The notes: generated by a model not told the origin, from the letters alone. Positions 25,105 to 35,241 are shown, counted from the stretch's first letter. The stretch: 64,000 nt of DNA from Williamsia sp. 1138 (GCF_002095435.2 NZ_MJEJ02000052.1:124001-188000); one strand, 5' to 3'. Numbers and translations are program-made.

Positions 25105-26003
25105 TCAGGCTGTATCGCAGCGAGTTTGGCCGGGTCGGCGATGTCGTAGATGGCTGCCACACGACCATCTTTGACGACGTAGCTGATGGCGCGGGGTGGT
25201 GAGGCCCGGCGGTCACCGAGGGCCTCCCACCCATTGCTGTACGACCCGAGTTCGCCGTTGATCCGGACCGGGATCTGATCGGTCAGGGTGTCGGCACCGT
25301 CGTAGCGCCGCGCCAGTCCGAAGAGGAAGCGGGCGACACCGACAGCACCGTGAATCGGTTTCACGGCGGTCGGTGCAGTACGGTTCGCATCGCCGACGAT
25401 CATCGCCTCCGGATCAAGCGCTGAGACAACGGCATCCATATCGCCGGACAGCAGCGCCGCGACGAGGCGACCGATGGCTTCGGCTTGTTCGGAGTCCGGT
25501 ACCGGCGCCGGTGCTGCCGCGACGATCCGCCGCGCGCGAGAGGCGAGCTGTCGAGCGGCGGGCACTTCGATGCCCAGGACCGCCGCGACCTCGGCGAACG
25601 GAACCGCGAACCCGTCGTGCATGACAAAGGCCACTCGCATTGCAGGGCTGAGGGTTTCCAGGACAACCATGGCCGCATACCGGCTGTCTTCGCTGGTGAT
25701 CACGGACTGCAGAGGGTCTCCGGACTCGAGGGTGAACGGCGTCACAATCGGCTCCGGAAGCCACTGGCCCACAGAGCGCTCTCGGCGTGCGGCCGCAGAC
25801 TTGAGCCGGTCCAGACAGATCCGTCCGACGACCGTCGACAGCCATGCGCCCAGATCATTTATTGTTTCGGTATCACTGTCGGACAATCGAATCCAGGACT
25901 CCTGCACCGCGTCCTCGGCGTCGGCGAGGCTGCCTGTGATGCGATAGGCCACCGACAGCAGCCGTCCGCGTTGATCTTCGAATCGATCCGCGAGCGAAAC
26001 CAT
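25041..26003 (-). CDS. ECF41-group RNA polymerase sigma factor (SigJ-like)
   Basis: 320 aa. Sigma region 2 'GSLADAEDAVQESWIRL' is near residue 24 and region 4 'VPFAEVAAVLGIEVPAARQL' near 135. The linker 'GQWLPEPIVTP' carries the WLPEP motif of ECF41 factors, and the last 130 residues form the SnoaL-like domain that regulates sigma activity in this group in place of an anti-sigma factor. Its conserved segments appear as 'GDANRTAPTAVKPIHG' and 'DIADPAKL', the latter a variant of the NPDKL motif. The start has a weak ribosome site. Controls the convergent CMD gene by inference. Confidence 0.9.
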   Translation of the reverse strand: MVSLADRFEDQRGRLLSVAYRITGSLADAEDAVQESWIRLSDSDTETINDLGAWLSTVVGRICLDRLKSAAARRERSVGQWLPEPIVTPFTLESGDPLQSVITSEDSRYAAMVVLETLSPAMRVAFVMHDGFAVPFAEVAAVLGIEVPAARQLASRARRIVAAAPAPVPDSEQAEAIGRLVAALLSGDMDAVVSALDPEAMIVGDANRTAPTAVKPIHGAVGVARFLFGLARRYDGADTLTDQIPVRINGELGSYSNGWEALGDRRASPPRAISYVVKDGRVAAIYDIADPAKLAAIQPDQLVASASSAHGTRQESVEKP

Positions 26004-26029
26004 GCTGTCGATGGTAGTTCCGTACGCCC

Positions 26030-26062
26030 GTGGGGGCGAGGCCCTGTGAACCTCGCCCCCAC
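26030..26062 (-). terminator. strong hairpin downstream of the phenol hydroxylase gene
   Basis: Perfect 12-bp stem GTGGGGGCGAGG (26030-26041) / CCTCGCCCCCAC (26051-26062) with a 9-nt loop, 10 nt after the stop of the oxygenase gene. There is no T-run, as is usual for high-GC actinobacterial terminators. It may also protect the sigma gene from antisense reading. Confidence 0.7.
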
Positions 26063-26072
26063 GCGCGAGGGG

Positions 26073-27695
26073 CTACTTGTTGCCGAAGTAGCTCACGTCA
26101 TCGTTGTTGATGAGGTCGGGAACGGTCCAGCCGTCCAGGTCGTATTCGGCGAGACACTGTTCGGCCAGACCCTTCATCTGATCCACGCCACCACGATTCT
26201 GGGCGGCGAACAGCAGTTCGGCCTTGACGTTCTCGTGGTTGCCCGAATAGTTCCGTTCGTACAGCTCGTGGCGTCCTCCGAACTCCGAGCCGATCGAATC
26301 CCACAGCGCCTTCATCACTTTGACGCGATCAACTGCGGTGATACCGTCCGAGCCGCGGACGTACTTGTCGAGGTAGGGCCGAACGTCGGGGCTGTTGAAG
26401 TCGGCGGAACTCGAGGGCAGGTAGATCAAACCCGAGGCGACGTCTTGTTCGATGATCTCCTTGATACGTGGGTAACCCTGCATCATGAACATCCGGTAGG
26501 TCAGACCGTATTCGAGCCTGGGGATGACGGTGTCCCCGATCCAGGGTTCGGGGTTGTGGGCCATCGCGTCGGTGAGGGTCCAGAACAGGTTGCGCCAACC
26601 GATGACCTCACCGACTCGGGTCTGCACGCCGCGGAAGCCGCCGGATCCGGTGGCGTCGAGGGCCTTCATGAGCAGTCCGGCGATGAAGTCGAGTTTGACG
26701 GCCAGGCGGGTGCAGCCCTGGAAGGTGAAGCGTGGCAGGAATCCTGACTGCGGGAAGAATGCGTTGATCTTCTCGACGTCGCCGTACATGAAGACGTTCT
26801 CCCAGGGCACCAGCACCTTGTCGAAGATGAAGATGGTGTCGTTCTCGTCCATCCGACTCGACAGCGGGTAGTCGAAGGGCGTGCCCATCACCGCGGCGTT
26901 CTGGGTGTAGGACGACCGGCAGATGAGTTTCACGCCTGGCGCGTCCATCGGCACCGTGCAGATGAGCGCGAACTGCTTCTTCTTGATGGGCAGGCCGTAG
27001 TGCGCGATGAAGTTGTAGTTGGTGATCGCGGACCCGGTGGCGACGACTTTGGCGCCGGACACGATGAGGCCGGCGTCTGTTTCCTTCTCCACCTTCATGA
27101 ACACGTCGCCGACCTCGTCGGGCGGCAACTGGCGGTCGACCGGGGGGTTGATGATCGCGTGGTTCCAGTACAGGACCTTCTCCTGCGATTCGCGATACCA
27201 CCGTTCGGCGTTGGCCTGGAAGGGCGAATACAGCTCTTTGTTCGCGTGCAGCGTGCCGAGGAAGCTGGCCTTGTAGTCGGGTGAACGTCCCATCCAGCCA
27301 TAAGTCTTTCGGGCCCAGGTCGCAATGGCGTCGCGCTCTTTGATGAGGTCTGCGGAACTGGTCGAGGCCTTGAAGAAGGGCATGGTCACTCCGCCGTTGC
27401 CGGTGTCGGTGGGAACCGTCACCTTGTCGACGTCGGGGCCGGTGTGCATGGAGTCGTACAGACGCGCGGTCATCCGGATGGGGTTACGGAATGCCGCATG
27501 GGTGGTGACGTCTTTGACGCGTTCGCCGTGGAGCCAGATCTCCCGGTCGTCACGTAGTGACTCGATGTACTCGTCGCCGGTCATCGGGCGCGACGCGAAG
27601 TTCTTGGTGTTGTTCGCCGGATGGTCGGCGGCTGGGTTGACCTGCGTGGGGTCGACGTTGAGGGGCGCGCTTTCGCGGTCTTCGACGGTGGTCAT
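26073..27695 (-). CDS. pheA1: two-component phenol hydroxylase, oxygenase subunit (HpaB family)
   Basis: 540-aa FADH2-dependent aromatic hydroxylase of the 4-hydroxyphenylacetate 3-hydroxylase/PheA1 family: phenol plus O2 and reduced flavin give catechol. Family blocks include '[20 protein letters not shown]' near residue 37, '[14 protein letters not shown]' near 137, '[11 protein letters not shown]' near 177, and '[20 protein letters not shown]'. ATG with AAGGAG upstream, 11 nt after the reductase stop. The position beside a flavin reductase, an AraC regulator and catABC makes phenol more likely than 4-hydroxyphenylacetate. Confidence 0.9.
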   Translation of the reverse strand: MTTVEDRESAPLNVDPTQVNPAADHPANNTKNFASRPMTGDEYIESLRDDREIWLHGERVKDVTTHAAFRNPIRMTARLYDSMHTGPDVDKVTVPTDTGNGGVTMPFFKASTSSADLIKERDAIATWARKTYGWMGRSPDYKASFLGTLHANKELYSPFQANAERWYRESQEKVLYWNHAIINPPVDRQLPPDEVGDVFMKVEKETDAGLIVSGAKVVATGSAITNYNFIAHYGLPIKKKQFALICTVPMDAPGVKLICRSSYTQNAAVMGTPFDYPLSSRMDENDTIFIFDKVLVPWENVFMYGDVEKINAFFPQSGFLPRFTFQGCTRLAVKLDFIAGLLMKALDATGSGGFRGVQTRVGEVIGWRNLFWTLTDAMAHNPEPWIGDTVIPRLEYGLTYRMFMMQGYPRIKEIIEQDVASGLIYLPSSSADFNSPDVRPYLDKYVRGSDGITAVDRVKVMKALWDSIGSEFGGRHELYERNYSGNHENVKAELLFAAQNRGGVDQMKGLAEQCLAEYDLDGWTVPDLINNDDVSYFGNK

Positions 27696-27706
27696 GATGT
27701 CTCCTT

Positions 27707-28285
27707 TTATCGAGGGGTTGGGCTCAGGTGAGCTGAATTGAGATGAAGGGGAACGAAGCTGGTGTCGGCGTCGAACCAGCCGCGATGGGGGTCGTCCATG
27801 GATCCCAGCCACGCCGAGCTGGCCGATGTCGGGCCGAGGTCGTGAAAAGCGCTGCGGTAGTAAAGCAGTGGCTGTTTGTCAGTGGTTTCGGCGTCGACGA
27901 TCTCGCCGATGAAGATGAGGTGATCGCCGCCGTCGTATTCCGCCCACGATGTGCAGGACAGCGTGGCGGCCGCCCCGCACAGGACGGGGGCGGTGAGCCC
28001 GTCCGCCCAGACCGGACCGGGCTCGGTGGGCCGGCCCGCGAAGTGCATCGCAATGTCCACCTGGTCGGCCGCGAGGATGTTCACGGCAAACGGGGCGCCG
28101 CTGAGAAACCCGCATGCCTTCGACTTGCGAGTCATGGTGACCTGGCACAGACGTGGTTCCATCGAGATCGCGGTGAATGCGGTGACCGTGGCCCCGTGAG
28201 GTTCACCGTCGGCATTTGTGCAGGTGATGACCGTGACGCCGCTGGCAAACTGGCCGAAAATGTTTCGCACTCTGCCTTTGTCCAT
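27707..28285 (-). CDS. pheA2: flavin reductase component of phenol hydroxylase
   Basis: 192-aa NAD(P)H:flavin oxidoreductase that supplies reduced FAD to the oxygenase. '[20 protein letters not shown]', '[19 protein letters not shown]', '[11 protein letters not shown]' and '[11 protein letters not shown]' are the flavin-reductase-domain blocks. ATG at 28285 with GGAGG 7-8 nt upstream; longer in-frame readings would run into the regulatory region. First gene of the pheA2-pheA1 operon, divergent from the AraC regulator across 153 bp. Confidence 0.9.
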   Translation of the reverse strand: MDKGRVRNIFGQFASGVTVITCTNADGEPHGATVTAFTAISMEPRLCQVTMTRKSKACGFLSGAPFAVNILAADQVDIAMHFAGRPTEPGPVWADGLTAPVLCGAAATLSCTSWAEYDGGDHLIFIGEIVDAETTDKQPLLYYRSAFHDLGPTSASSAWLGSMDDPHRGWFDADTSFVPLHLNSAHLSPTPR

Positions 28286-28356
28286 CGTCAACGCCTCCTT
28301 TCGGATCGCCGGAATGTGGTGTAGAACACTATTGCGACCCGGCGGCCACACCGCGA

Positions 28357-28390
28357 TCCGCCAAACGCGGAGTCCATCCGGCAAACGCGG
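28357..28390. promoter_or_regulatory. direct-repeat operator for the AraC-type regulator
   Basis: TCCGCCAAACGCGG (28357-28370) and TCCGGCAAACGCGG (28377-28390): 13 of 14 bases identical, same orientation, start-to-start 20 bp (two helical turns). This is the normal layout of AraC/XylS-family sites. It lies in the divergent region between pheA2 and the regulator. Confidence 0.75.
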
Positions 28391-28438
28391 CGAGAATCGA
28401 AGGGCCGGGGTCACGGAGCTCGAGGAGGTGTGCCGACA

Positions 28439-29380
28439 ATGCAGACTCACGCCGCCGCGGGCCGCTCACCTGACTGGGAGGAAGCGTCAGAGGAGGTGTC
28501 GGACGCCTACTTCCCCCACGTGCTGACGCCCCTGAGCAGGGGCAGCAACGCCGAAGACGTGGTGGTGAACACCGTCGATCTCGGCCCCGTGAGAATCGCT
28601 CGAATCGGCTGGGGCGCAGAGGTGTCAGTCGAGACCGACCATCCTGGTGCCTACGCCGTGAACATCCCCCTGCGGGGCAGGCTGGAGTCGCGCACTGCCC
28701 GCGACAGTGTGGTGTCCACGCCGGGGCTCGCAACGGTGAATCCGCCGGACACCCCGACGCTCATCACCCGGTGGAGTAGCGCCTGCACCATCGTCGGGGT
28801 CCGCATCGACCGAGACCACCTGCACCGCGAGCTCAGCCGGATGATGGCGCGCCCTGACATCCGGTTGCCCGCTCAGATCGACCTCCGCGGATCCGCGGGT
28901 GCTGGTTGGCTGCGGATGGTGCACGCCATCCACTCAGAAGCCGGCGACGACGAGTTGTGGCAGAACCCGGTTGTCGCGCAGCAGCTCTCCGGAGCCCTGA
29001 CCACCGCGCTCGTCCTCGCTGCCGTCGGGGAATCGGAGGCGGATCAGCAGCAGATCCGCCCGAGGATCGTCACGAGGGTCGTCGATGCGATCCACGTCGA
29101 CCCGAGTCGGGCATGGACCGCAACGGACATGGCGGACGCCGCCGGCGTGAGCGTGCGCCGGTTGCAAGAGGGGTTTCGGGAATACGTAGGGATGAGTCCT
29201 CGCGAGTACCTCAACGATGTGCGCCTCGCCCGGGTCAACCGCGAGCTGAGTGATCCGGGTGCCGGAATGTCGGTGACCGACGTCGCGATGAAGTGGGGTT
29301 TCACCCATACCGGCCGGTTCGCCGCCACGTATCGCCGCAAATATGGCGAGAGTCCGTCGGACACGTTGCGCCACGCCTGA
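28439..29380 (+). CDS. pheR: AraC-family transcriptional regulator
   Basis: 313 aa. The N-terminal AraC-binding-like domain includes 'GAYAVNIPLRGRLESR'; the C-terminal double HTH includes 'WTATDMADAAGVSVRRLQEG', 'GMSPREYLNDVRLARVNREL' and 'SVTDVAMKWGFTHTGRFAAT' (family signature). ATG at 28439 is chosen because GAGGAGG lies about 8 nt upstream; the GTG nine bases earlier sits directly on that site. Divergent from pheA2A1, as the phenol regulator is in Rhodococcus. Predicted activator with phenol as effector. Confidence 0.87.
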   Translation: MQTHAAAGRSPDWEEASEEVSDAYFPHVLTPLSRGSNAEDVVVNTVDLGPVRIARIGWGAEVSVETDHPGAYAVNIPLRGRLESRTARDSVVSTPGLATVNPPDTPTLITRWSSACTIVGVRIDRDHLHRELSRMMARPDIRLPAQIDLRGSAGAGWLRMVHAIHSEAGDDELWQNPVVAQQLSGALTTALVLAAVGESEADQQQIRPRIVTRVVDAIHVDPSRAWTATDMADAAGVSVRRLQEGFREYVGMSPREYLNDVRLARVNRELSDPGAGMSVTDVAMKWGFTHTGRFAATYRRKYGESPSDTLRHA

Positions 29381-29439
29381 CCCCCCGTCATCCAAGGGTC
29401 AAAGACTTGACATCCCGTGTGACTGGGCGCACAGTAGCT

Positions 29440-30376
<937 letters not shown>

Positions 30377-30382
30377 ACGGTC

Positions 30383-31504
30383 GTGCCCGATCTCAAGATC
30401 GTCGATGTCGAGACCCGCATCATCGACGTGCCCCTGGTCCGCGCTCACAAGTTCGCGACCACATCGATGGATGCCCAACCGATCCTGTTGGTGTCCATCC
30501 GAACCGATGGCGGAGTGATCGGGCGCGGCGAAGGTGTGGTCCCCGGCGGGCCGTGGTGGGGTGGCGAGTCGGTCGAGACGATGAAGTCGATCGTCGACCG
30601 CTACATCACTCCGGTTCTGCTGGGCCGCACGGTCGATGACGTCACCGGCATCATGCTCGACATCGAAAGGGTGGTCGCACAGGCGCGGTTCGCCAAGGCC
30701 GCCGTCGAGATCGCGCTGCACGACGCGTGGGCGCGTTGCCTCGATCTGCCGGTGCACGCCCTCATCGGCGGTGCGTTCCGGAACAGCGTCGATGTCACCT
30801 GGGCGCTCGGTGCTGCGCCGGTCGCCGAGATACTCGCCGAAGCCGCCGAGAAGCTCGATGCGCGCCTGCATTTCAGCTTCAAACTGAAGATGGGCGCACT
30901 GGACCCCGCGGTCGATACGCAGCGGATCCTCGACATCGTGGCGGGATTGGACGGTCGCGCAGGCGTCCGTGTGGATGTCAACGCGCGCTGGGATCGCTTC
31001 ACCGCGCTGAAGTACCTGCCACGGTTGGCCGATGGTGGCGTCGAACTCATCGAGCAACCCACCCCGGGCGAACAGATCGATGTGCTCGCCGAGTTGAATC
31101 ACCTGCTCCCGATCCCCGTGATGGCCGACGAGAGTGTGTCGACGCCTCATGACACGCTCGAGGTCGTTCGCCAAGGAGCGGCGGACGTGATCGCGATCAA
31201 GACCACCAAATGTGGTGGGCTGGCGAAGAGCCGGGAGATCGCGGCCATCGCCAAGTCCGCGGGTATCGCATGCCACGGGGCGACGTCGATCGAGGGCCCC
31301 ATCGGCACCGCCGCGTCGATCCACTTCGCGTGCAGTGAGCCGGCCATCAACTTCGGGACCGAACTCTTTGGCCCGCTGCTGTTTTCCGTCGAACTGCTGC
31401 AAGAACCGTTGCGTTACGCTGACGGAAAGGTTCATCTCCCGGAAGGGCCGGGACTCGGTGTCGAGCTCGACATGGACATGGTGGACAAGCTCACCCGGGA
31501 CTGA
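30383..31504 (+). CDS. catB: muconate cycloisomerase
   Basis: 373-aa enolase-superfamily enzyme: cis,cis-muconate to (+)-muconolactone. The K-x-K motif is at Lys167/Lys169 ('FSFKLKMG'). Mn2+ ligands are in 'VRVDVNARWD', 'ELIEQPTPGE' and 'VMADESVST', and the second catalytic Lys in 'VIAIKTTKCGG'. GTG start 6 nt after catA, with a GGAGAG site overlapping the catA stop. All catalytic residues seen. Confidence 0.94.
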   Translation: MPDLKIVDVETRIIDVPLVRAHKFATTSMDAQPILLVSIRTDGGVIGRGEGVVPGGPWWGGESVETMKSIVDRYITPVLLGRTVDDVTGIMLDIERVVAQARFAKAAVEIALHDAWARCLDLPVHALIGGAFRNSVDVTWALGAAPVAEILAEAAEKLDARLHFSFKLKMGALDPAVDTQRILDIVAGLDGRAGVRVDVNARWDRFTALKYLPRLADGGVELIEQPTPGEQIDVLAELNHLLPIPVMADESVSTPHDTLEVVRQGAADVIAIKTTKCGGLAKSREIAAIAKSAGIACHGATSIEGPIGTAASIHFACSEPAINFGTELFGPLLFSVELLQEPLRYADGKVHLPEGPGLGVELDMDMVDKLTRD

Positions 31505-31528
31505 TTTGACCCGATTCTCTCGAAAGGC

Positions 31529-31819
31529 ATGACCGCAGTGGCACTCTTTCATGTACGCATGGACGTCGACATCCCGCGCGACCTCGACCCCGACGAGCGG
31601 GCAGAGACACTGGCCCGGGAGAAGAAGTACTCCCAGGATCTCCAGCACTCAGGCAAGTGGGTGCACATCTGGCGCATCACGGGAAAGTTCAGCAACATCA
31701 GCATCTTTGACGTCGAGACACCGGATGAGCTGCACGAGATCCTCTGGAATCTGCCGCTGTTCCCGTACATGACGATCGACGTCACGCCGCTGAACAAACA
31801 CGCGTCGTCGATCAAGTAG
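31529..31819 (+). CDS. catC: muconolactone delta-isomerase
   Basis: 96-aa decameric ferredoxin-like enzyme: muconolactone to 3-oxoadipate enol-lactone. 'LFHVRMDVDIPRDLDPD', 'LQHSGKWVHIWRITGKFSN' and 'LHEILWNLPLFPYMTIDVTP' match CatC over the full length. ATG with GAAAGG upstream; 24 nt after catB. Last gene of catABC, followed by palindromic repeat B1. Confidence 0.95.
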   Translation: MTAVALFHVRMDVDIPRDLDPDERAETLAREKKYSQDLQHSGKWVHIWRITGKFSNISIFDVETPDELHEILWNLPLFPYMTIDVTPLNKHASSIK

Positions 31820-31836
31820 GTCCCCCGCACGCACCC

Positions 31837-31907
31837 ACAAACCCACCCGGTTCGGTCAAACCCACGAGTCTCAAACCCGTGGGTTTGACCGGAACGGGTG
31901 GGTTTGT
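31837..31907. repeat. palindromic intergenic repeat, family B, copy 1
   Basis: 71-bp hairpin element starting ACAAACCCACCCGG and ending CGGGTGGGTTTGT, arms about 28 bp with a few mismatches around a loop that includes 'CGAGTCTCAAAC'. It lies 18 nt after catC and may end its transcript. Copies 2 and 3 are at 32932 and 37246. Confidence 0.85.
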
Positions 31908-31999
31908 CGTTATCCACAGTGTGACGATCGATCCACAGGTTGGTCGATGGGGACCTGATTGCAGGTGGTCGAGAGTGCCGACGCCCCGATGATTGATCC

Positions 32000-32932
32000 A
32001 TGGACCTCACACCCGACCAGGACGGCTTGATCCGTCGGACCAATCATCGAGGCAACGGCGGAGAAGACTCCCAACTGCGCCGAGCAGGCAGACACGGAAA
32101 GGTCGTTCGGATAACCCGCGGGGTCTACCGAACGGTCGAACCCGACGAGAGTAGTCGCGACCCAGACTTCGACGAGACCTATCGCGAACTTGTCATCGCG
32201 GTTGCCGGACGGACCGAACAGCGGGTGGTGAGCCACTCATCGGCAGCAGCGTTGCACGGTCTGAATCAGCTGGCCCCGGACCAGCGTCGCGTCCACTTCT
32301 ATGTGAAGGACGGAGGCCGCCGCGGGCGTGAGGTACACCTGCACGAAGGCACCATCTCCACGTCAGACGTCACGGTGGTCGACGGCGTGCTCCTGACCAA
32401 GCTCGCTCTGACCGCCTGCGACGTCGCGCGTGGGGGATCGTTCCGGCAAGCTGTCGTGGTACTGGATCATGCTCTTCGCCTAGGTGTCAGCCGCCCTGAA
32501 CTGAGATCCATTGCCGAGCGCTTCGCGTCGACGAAAGGTATCGCGACACTCCGCCAGGCCCTCGAAGTCGCTGACGCCAACTCGGAATCGGTGGGAGAGT
32601 CCCTCAGCCGCGCATTGATGATCGAATGGTGCGAAATACCGACTCCGGACCTCCAGACCGAATACCGCAACGAGCACGGGGATCTCATCGCGCGGGTCGA
32701 CTTCGACTGGAGCGGAAAGGTGGTCGGCGAGTTCGACGGAAAGGTCAAGTACCAGAAGCATCGGCGCGCAGGCGAATCTGCCACCGATGTGGTCATCCGC
32801 GAAAAGGTCCGGGAAGACCGTCTCCGGGAGGAGGGCGTCACGGTGATTCGGTGGGTGTGGGACGACTTCAAGAAGCCGCAGGCGTTGCGGTCCCGAATCC
32901 GGAAGGCGCTCGCCCACGCCGGCGTGATTTAA
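32000..32932 (+). CDS. AbiEi-type antitoxin-like protein with C-terminal DUF559-like domain
   Basis: 310-aa protein of the 'AbiEi antitoxin-domain' family common in actinobacteria. N-terminal HTH ('LIRRTNHRGNGGEDSQLRRA', 'GKVVRITRGVYRTVEP'), a middle part with 'VVSHSSAAALHGL' and 'TKLALTACDVARGGSFRQAV', and a C-terminal nuclease-like fold 'ARVDFDWSGKVVGEFDGKVK' with 'REDRLREEGVTVIRWVWDDF' (Vsr/DUF559-like D-E-K pattern). No toxin partner is adjacent. It interrupts the cat-pca region between repeats B1 and B2, suggesting later insertion. Confidence 0.75.
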   Translation: MDLTPDQDGLIRRTNHRGNGGEDSQLRRAGRHGKVVRITRGVYRTVEPDESSRDPDFDETYRELVIAVAGRTEQRVVSHSSAAALHGLNQLAPDQRRVHFYVKDGGRRGREVHLHEGTISTSDVTVVDGVLLTKLALTACDVARGGSFRQAVVVLDHALRLGVSRPELRSIAERFASTKGIATLRQALEVADANSESVGESLSRALMIEWCEIPTPDLQTEYRNEHGDLIARVDFDWSGKVVGEFDGKVKYQKHRRAGESATDVVIREKVREDRLREEGVTVIRWVWDDFKKPQALRSRIRKALAHAGVI

Positions 32933-33007
32933 CCGCAGACCCACCCGTTCCGGTCAACCCACGAGTCTCAGACCCGTGGGTTTGACCAGAACGGGTGGTT
33001 TTGCGGT
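32932..33007. repeat. palindromic intergenic repeat, family B, copy 2
   Basis: 76-bp hairpin with outer ACCGCA/TGCGGT ends and the family core 'CCACCCGTTCCGGTCAA' opposite 'TTGACCAGAACGGGTGG'. It fills the convergent gap between the AbiEi-like gene and pcaJ, ending at the pcaJ stop; a bidirectional terminator role is possible. Confidence 0.85.
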
Positions 33008-33648
33008 CAGGCGGGGGCTTCGACGAGGATGGTGGCGGCGGTGGCGGACTGGACTTCTTCGAGGGTGACGCCGGGTGCCAATTCGACGAGCTTCAGGCCG
33101 TCGGGGGTCACGTCGAGTACCGCGAGATCAGTGATGATCCTTTGCACACAGGCTTTCCCGGTGAGCGGGAGAGCGCAGACGTCGAGAATCTTGGGAGCGC
33201 CCTTGCGGGTGACGTGTTCCATCATCACGATGACCTTGCGGGCACCGTGGACGAGGTCCATCGCGCCGCCCATGCCCTTGACCATCTGGCCGGGGACCAT
33301 CCAGTTGGCGAGGTCGCCGGTGGCGCTGACCTGCATCGCACCGAGTACGGCGACGTCGACGTGGCCGCCCCGGATCATCGCGAACGAATCGGCCGAATCG
33401 AAGTAGGAAGCACCGGGATTGACGGTGATGGTCTCTTTGCCCGCGTTGATCAACTCCGGGTCGAGTTCCTCTTCGGTCGGATAGGGTCCGACGCCCAGGA
33501 CACCGTTCTCCGAATGTAGTTCGACGGAGATGGTGGCGGGCAAGTAGTTGGGGACCAGGGTCGGCATGCCGATGCCGAGGTTGACGTACTGGCCGTCCTC
33601 GAGCTCGAGTGCGACCCTGGCCGCCATCTCTTCACGTGTCAAACTCAT
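33007..33648 (-). CDS. pcaJ: 3-oxoadipate CoA-transferase, subunit B
   Basis: 213-aa beta subunit of the succinyl-CoA:3-oxoadipate CoA-transferase. '[18 protein letters not shown]' near residue 20 and the catalytic Glu in '[15 protein letters not shown]' near 47 are conserved, as is '[16 protein letters not shown]'. ATG overlaps the pcaI stop by 4 bp. Works with PcaI to make 3-oxoadipyl-CoA for PcaF. Confidence 0.92.
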   Translation of the reverse strand: MSLTREEMAARVALELEDGQYVNLGIGMPTLVPNYLPATISVELHSENGVLGVGPYPTEEELDPELINAGKETITVNPGASYFDSADSFAMIRGGHVDVAVLGAMQVSATGDLANWMVPGQMVKGMGGAMDLVHGARKVIVMMEHVTRKGAPKILDVCALPLTGKACVQRIITDLAVLDVTPDGLKLVELAPGVTLEEVQSATAATILVEAPA

Positions 33649-34394
33649 GCGCGCACAGTCCTTTTCTCGATGCCCACATCCACCTTGCCCACGTGGACCA
33701 CTCGCTGGACGTGGATGCCGGGGGTATGGACCTGATCTGGATCGATTTCACCGGGCTCGACCAGTTCTTCGACCTGGGCGATGGTGATCCGGCCTGCCGT
33801 TGCGGCCGGAGGATTGAAGTTGCGGGCACTGCGCCGGTAGATGAGGTTGCCGTGGCGGTCACCCTTCCAGGCGTGTACGAGTGCGAAGTCGGTGACGATT
33901 CCCTGTTCCAGAACGTATGCGGTGCCATCGAACTCGCGGGTCTCCTTCGGGGGACTCGCTACGAGGACGCCGCCCGAGCCGTCATATCGCAGCGGTAGGC
34001 CACCATCGGCCACAGGAGTGCCGACACCCGCGGGGGTGAAGAACGCCGGGATGCCTGCGCCGCCGGCGCGCATTCGCTCGGCGAGGGTGCCCTGCGGGGT
34101 GAGTTCGACCTCGAGTTCGCCTGACAGGTACTGCCTCGCGAACTCTTCGTTCGATCCGACGTAGGAAGAGATGGTGCGCCGGATGCGGTGCTCCGCCAGC
34201 AGCAGTCCGAGTCCGAACCCATTGGTGCCGCAGTTGTTGCTGACGGTCTCCAGGTCGGTCGCACCCTGGTCGAGGACGGCGCGGATCAAGATTTCCGGCA
34301 CGCCGACCAGGCCGAACCCGCCGACGGCGAGTGAGGCGCCGTCCGGGATGTCGGCGACCGCTGCCGCTGCTGAGGTGATCACTTTGTCGAGCAT
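33645..34394 (-). CDS. pcaI: 3-oxoadipate CoA-transferase, subunit A
   Basis: 249-aa alpha subunit. '[20 protein letters not shown]' near residue 18 is the GGF-G coenzyme-A motif, followed by '[15 protein letters not shown]', '[19 protein letters not shown]' and '[14 protein letters not shown]'. The ATG at 34394 is only 20 nt from the first GTAC operator and lacks a clear ribosome site, so the mRNA may be nearly leaderless. First gene of pcaIJ, divergent from pcaD. Confidence 0.92.
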   Translation of the reverse strand: MLDKVITSAAAAVADIPDGASLAVGGFGLVGVPEILIRAVLDQGATDLETVSNNCGTNGFGLGLLLAEHRIRRTISSYVGSNEEFARQYLSGELEVELTPQGTLAERMRAGGAGIPAFFTPAGVGTPVADGGLPLRYDGSGGVLVASPPKETREFDGTAYVLEQGIVTDFALVHAWKGDRHGNLIYRRSARNFNPPAATAGRITIAQVEELVEPGEIDPDQVHTPGIHVQRVVHVGKVDVGIEKRTVRA

Positions 34395-34413
34395 GTAGAC
34401 ACAGTACCCAGGT

Positions 34414-34447
34414 GTACGCGTATAGTACAAGTGTACGGATAGCGTAC
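34414..34447. promoter_or_regulatory. double IclR-type operator between pcaI and pcaD
   Basis: Two GTAC-N7-GTAC sites: 34414-34428 (GTACGCGTATAGTAC) and 34433-34447 (GTACGGATAGCGTAC), centres 19 bp apart. This matches the pair upstream of catA. They fill the 76-bp divergent region, so a regulator bound here would control both pcaIJ and pcaD-iclR-pcaF. Confidence 0.75.
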
Positions 34448-34470
34448 GACAACGAGTGGCGGAGGCAGAG

Positions 34471-35241
34471 ATGACGTACGAACTGGCCGGCAGTGTCGGC
34501 GGCGACGACACTGCGCAGCAGACGATCGTGTTCCTGGGATCCTTGGGCTCTGACCGGTCCATGTGGCAGCCACAGATGGCCGACCTCGGAGCGGACCACC
34601 GCGTCATTGCGCTGGACGTGCGGGGGCACGGTGAGTCGCCCACACCGGCGGGCCCGTACACGGTCCCCGACCTGGCTGACGACGTCCTGACAACTCTTGT
34701 CGCCCTCGGTGCGGGAACCGTCCACCTCGTCGGATTGTCGCTCGGGGGAGCGATTGCGCAGCAGATCGCCCTCGTCGCGCCGGAGCGGGTGTCCACCATG
34801 ACCCTGCTGTGCACCTCGGCCCGATTCGGTGAGCCACAGCCCTGGCTCGACCGTGCTGCCACCGTGCGGGCCTCAGGTACCTCCGCCATCGCGGACGCGG
34901 TTGTCGAGAGGTGGTTCACCCTCGGGTTGGCTGATGAGGACCGAGACCTGGTCGACCGTGCGCGGGCGATGGTGAAGGCCACCGACGATGAAGGCTACGC
35001 CGCGTGCTGTGAGGCCCTGGCCGAGTGGGACTCCCGTCCGCAGCTACCGTCTGTCACCACCGCGACACTGGCGATCGCGGGTGCCCAGGATCCGGCGACG
35101 CCGCCGGAACACCTGCAACTGATCGCTGATCTGATACCCGGTGCGAGGATCGAGATCCTCGACCCCGGTGCACATCTGGTCAATCTCGAACAGGCGGCGG
35201 TGGTTTCGTCGCTGATCCGCGAGCATGTGGCGACGCGATGA
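34471..35241 (+). CDS. pcaD: 3-oxoadipate enol-lactonase
   Basis: 256-aa alpha/beta hydrolase opening 3-oxoadipate enol-lactone to 3-oxoadipate. Nucleophile Ser90 in 'GLSLGGA', oxyanion loop 'FLGSLGSDRSMW' (21-32), 'LDVRGHGESP', and the His in 'DPGAHLVNLEQ'. It stands alone, not fused to PcaC as in PcaL of some actinobacteria. ATG 34471 has GGAGG 6 nt upstream, better than the in-frame GTG at 34456. Its stop overlaps the next gene (ATGA). Confidence 0.9.
   Translation: MTYELAGSVGGDDTAQQTIVFLGSLGSDRSMWQPQMADLGADHRVIALDVRGHGESPTPAGPYTVPDLADDVLTTLVALGAGTVHLVGLSLGGAIAQQIALVAPERVSTMTLLCTSARFGEPQPWLDRAATVRASGTSAIADAVVERWFTLGLADEDRDLVDRARAMVKATDDEGYAACCEALAEWDSRPQLPSVTTATLAIAGAQDPATPPEHLQLIADLIPGARIEILDPGAHLVNLEQAAVVSSLIREHVATR

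Noticed and set aside
32000-32932. Complete type IV toxin-antitoxin system
   Set aside because: Only the antitoxin-like protein is present; no AbiEii nucleotidyltransferase gene lies next to it.
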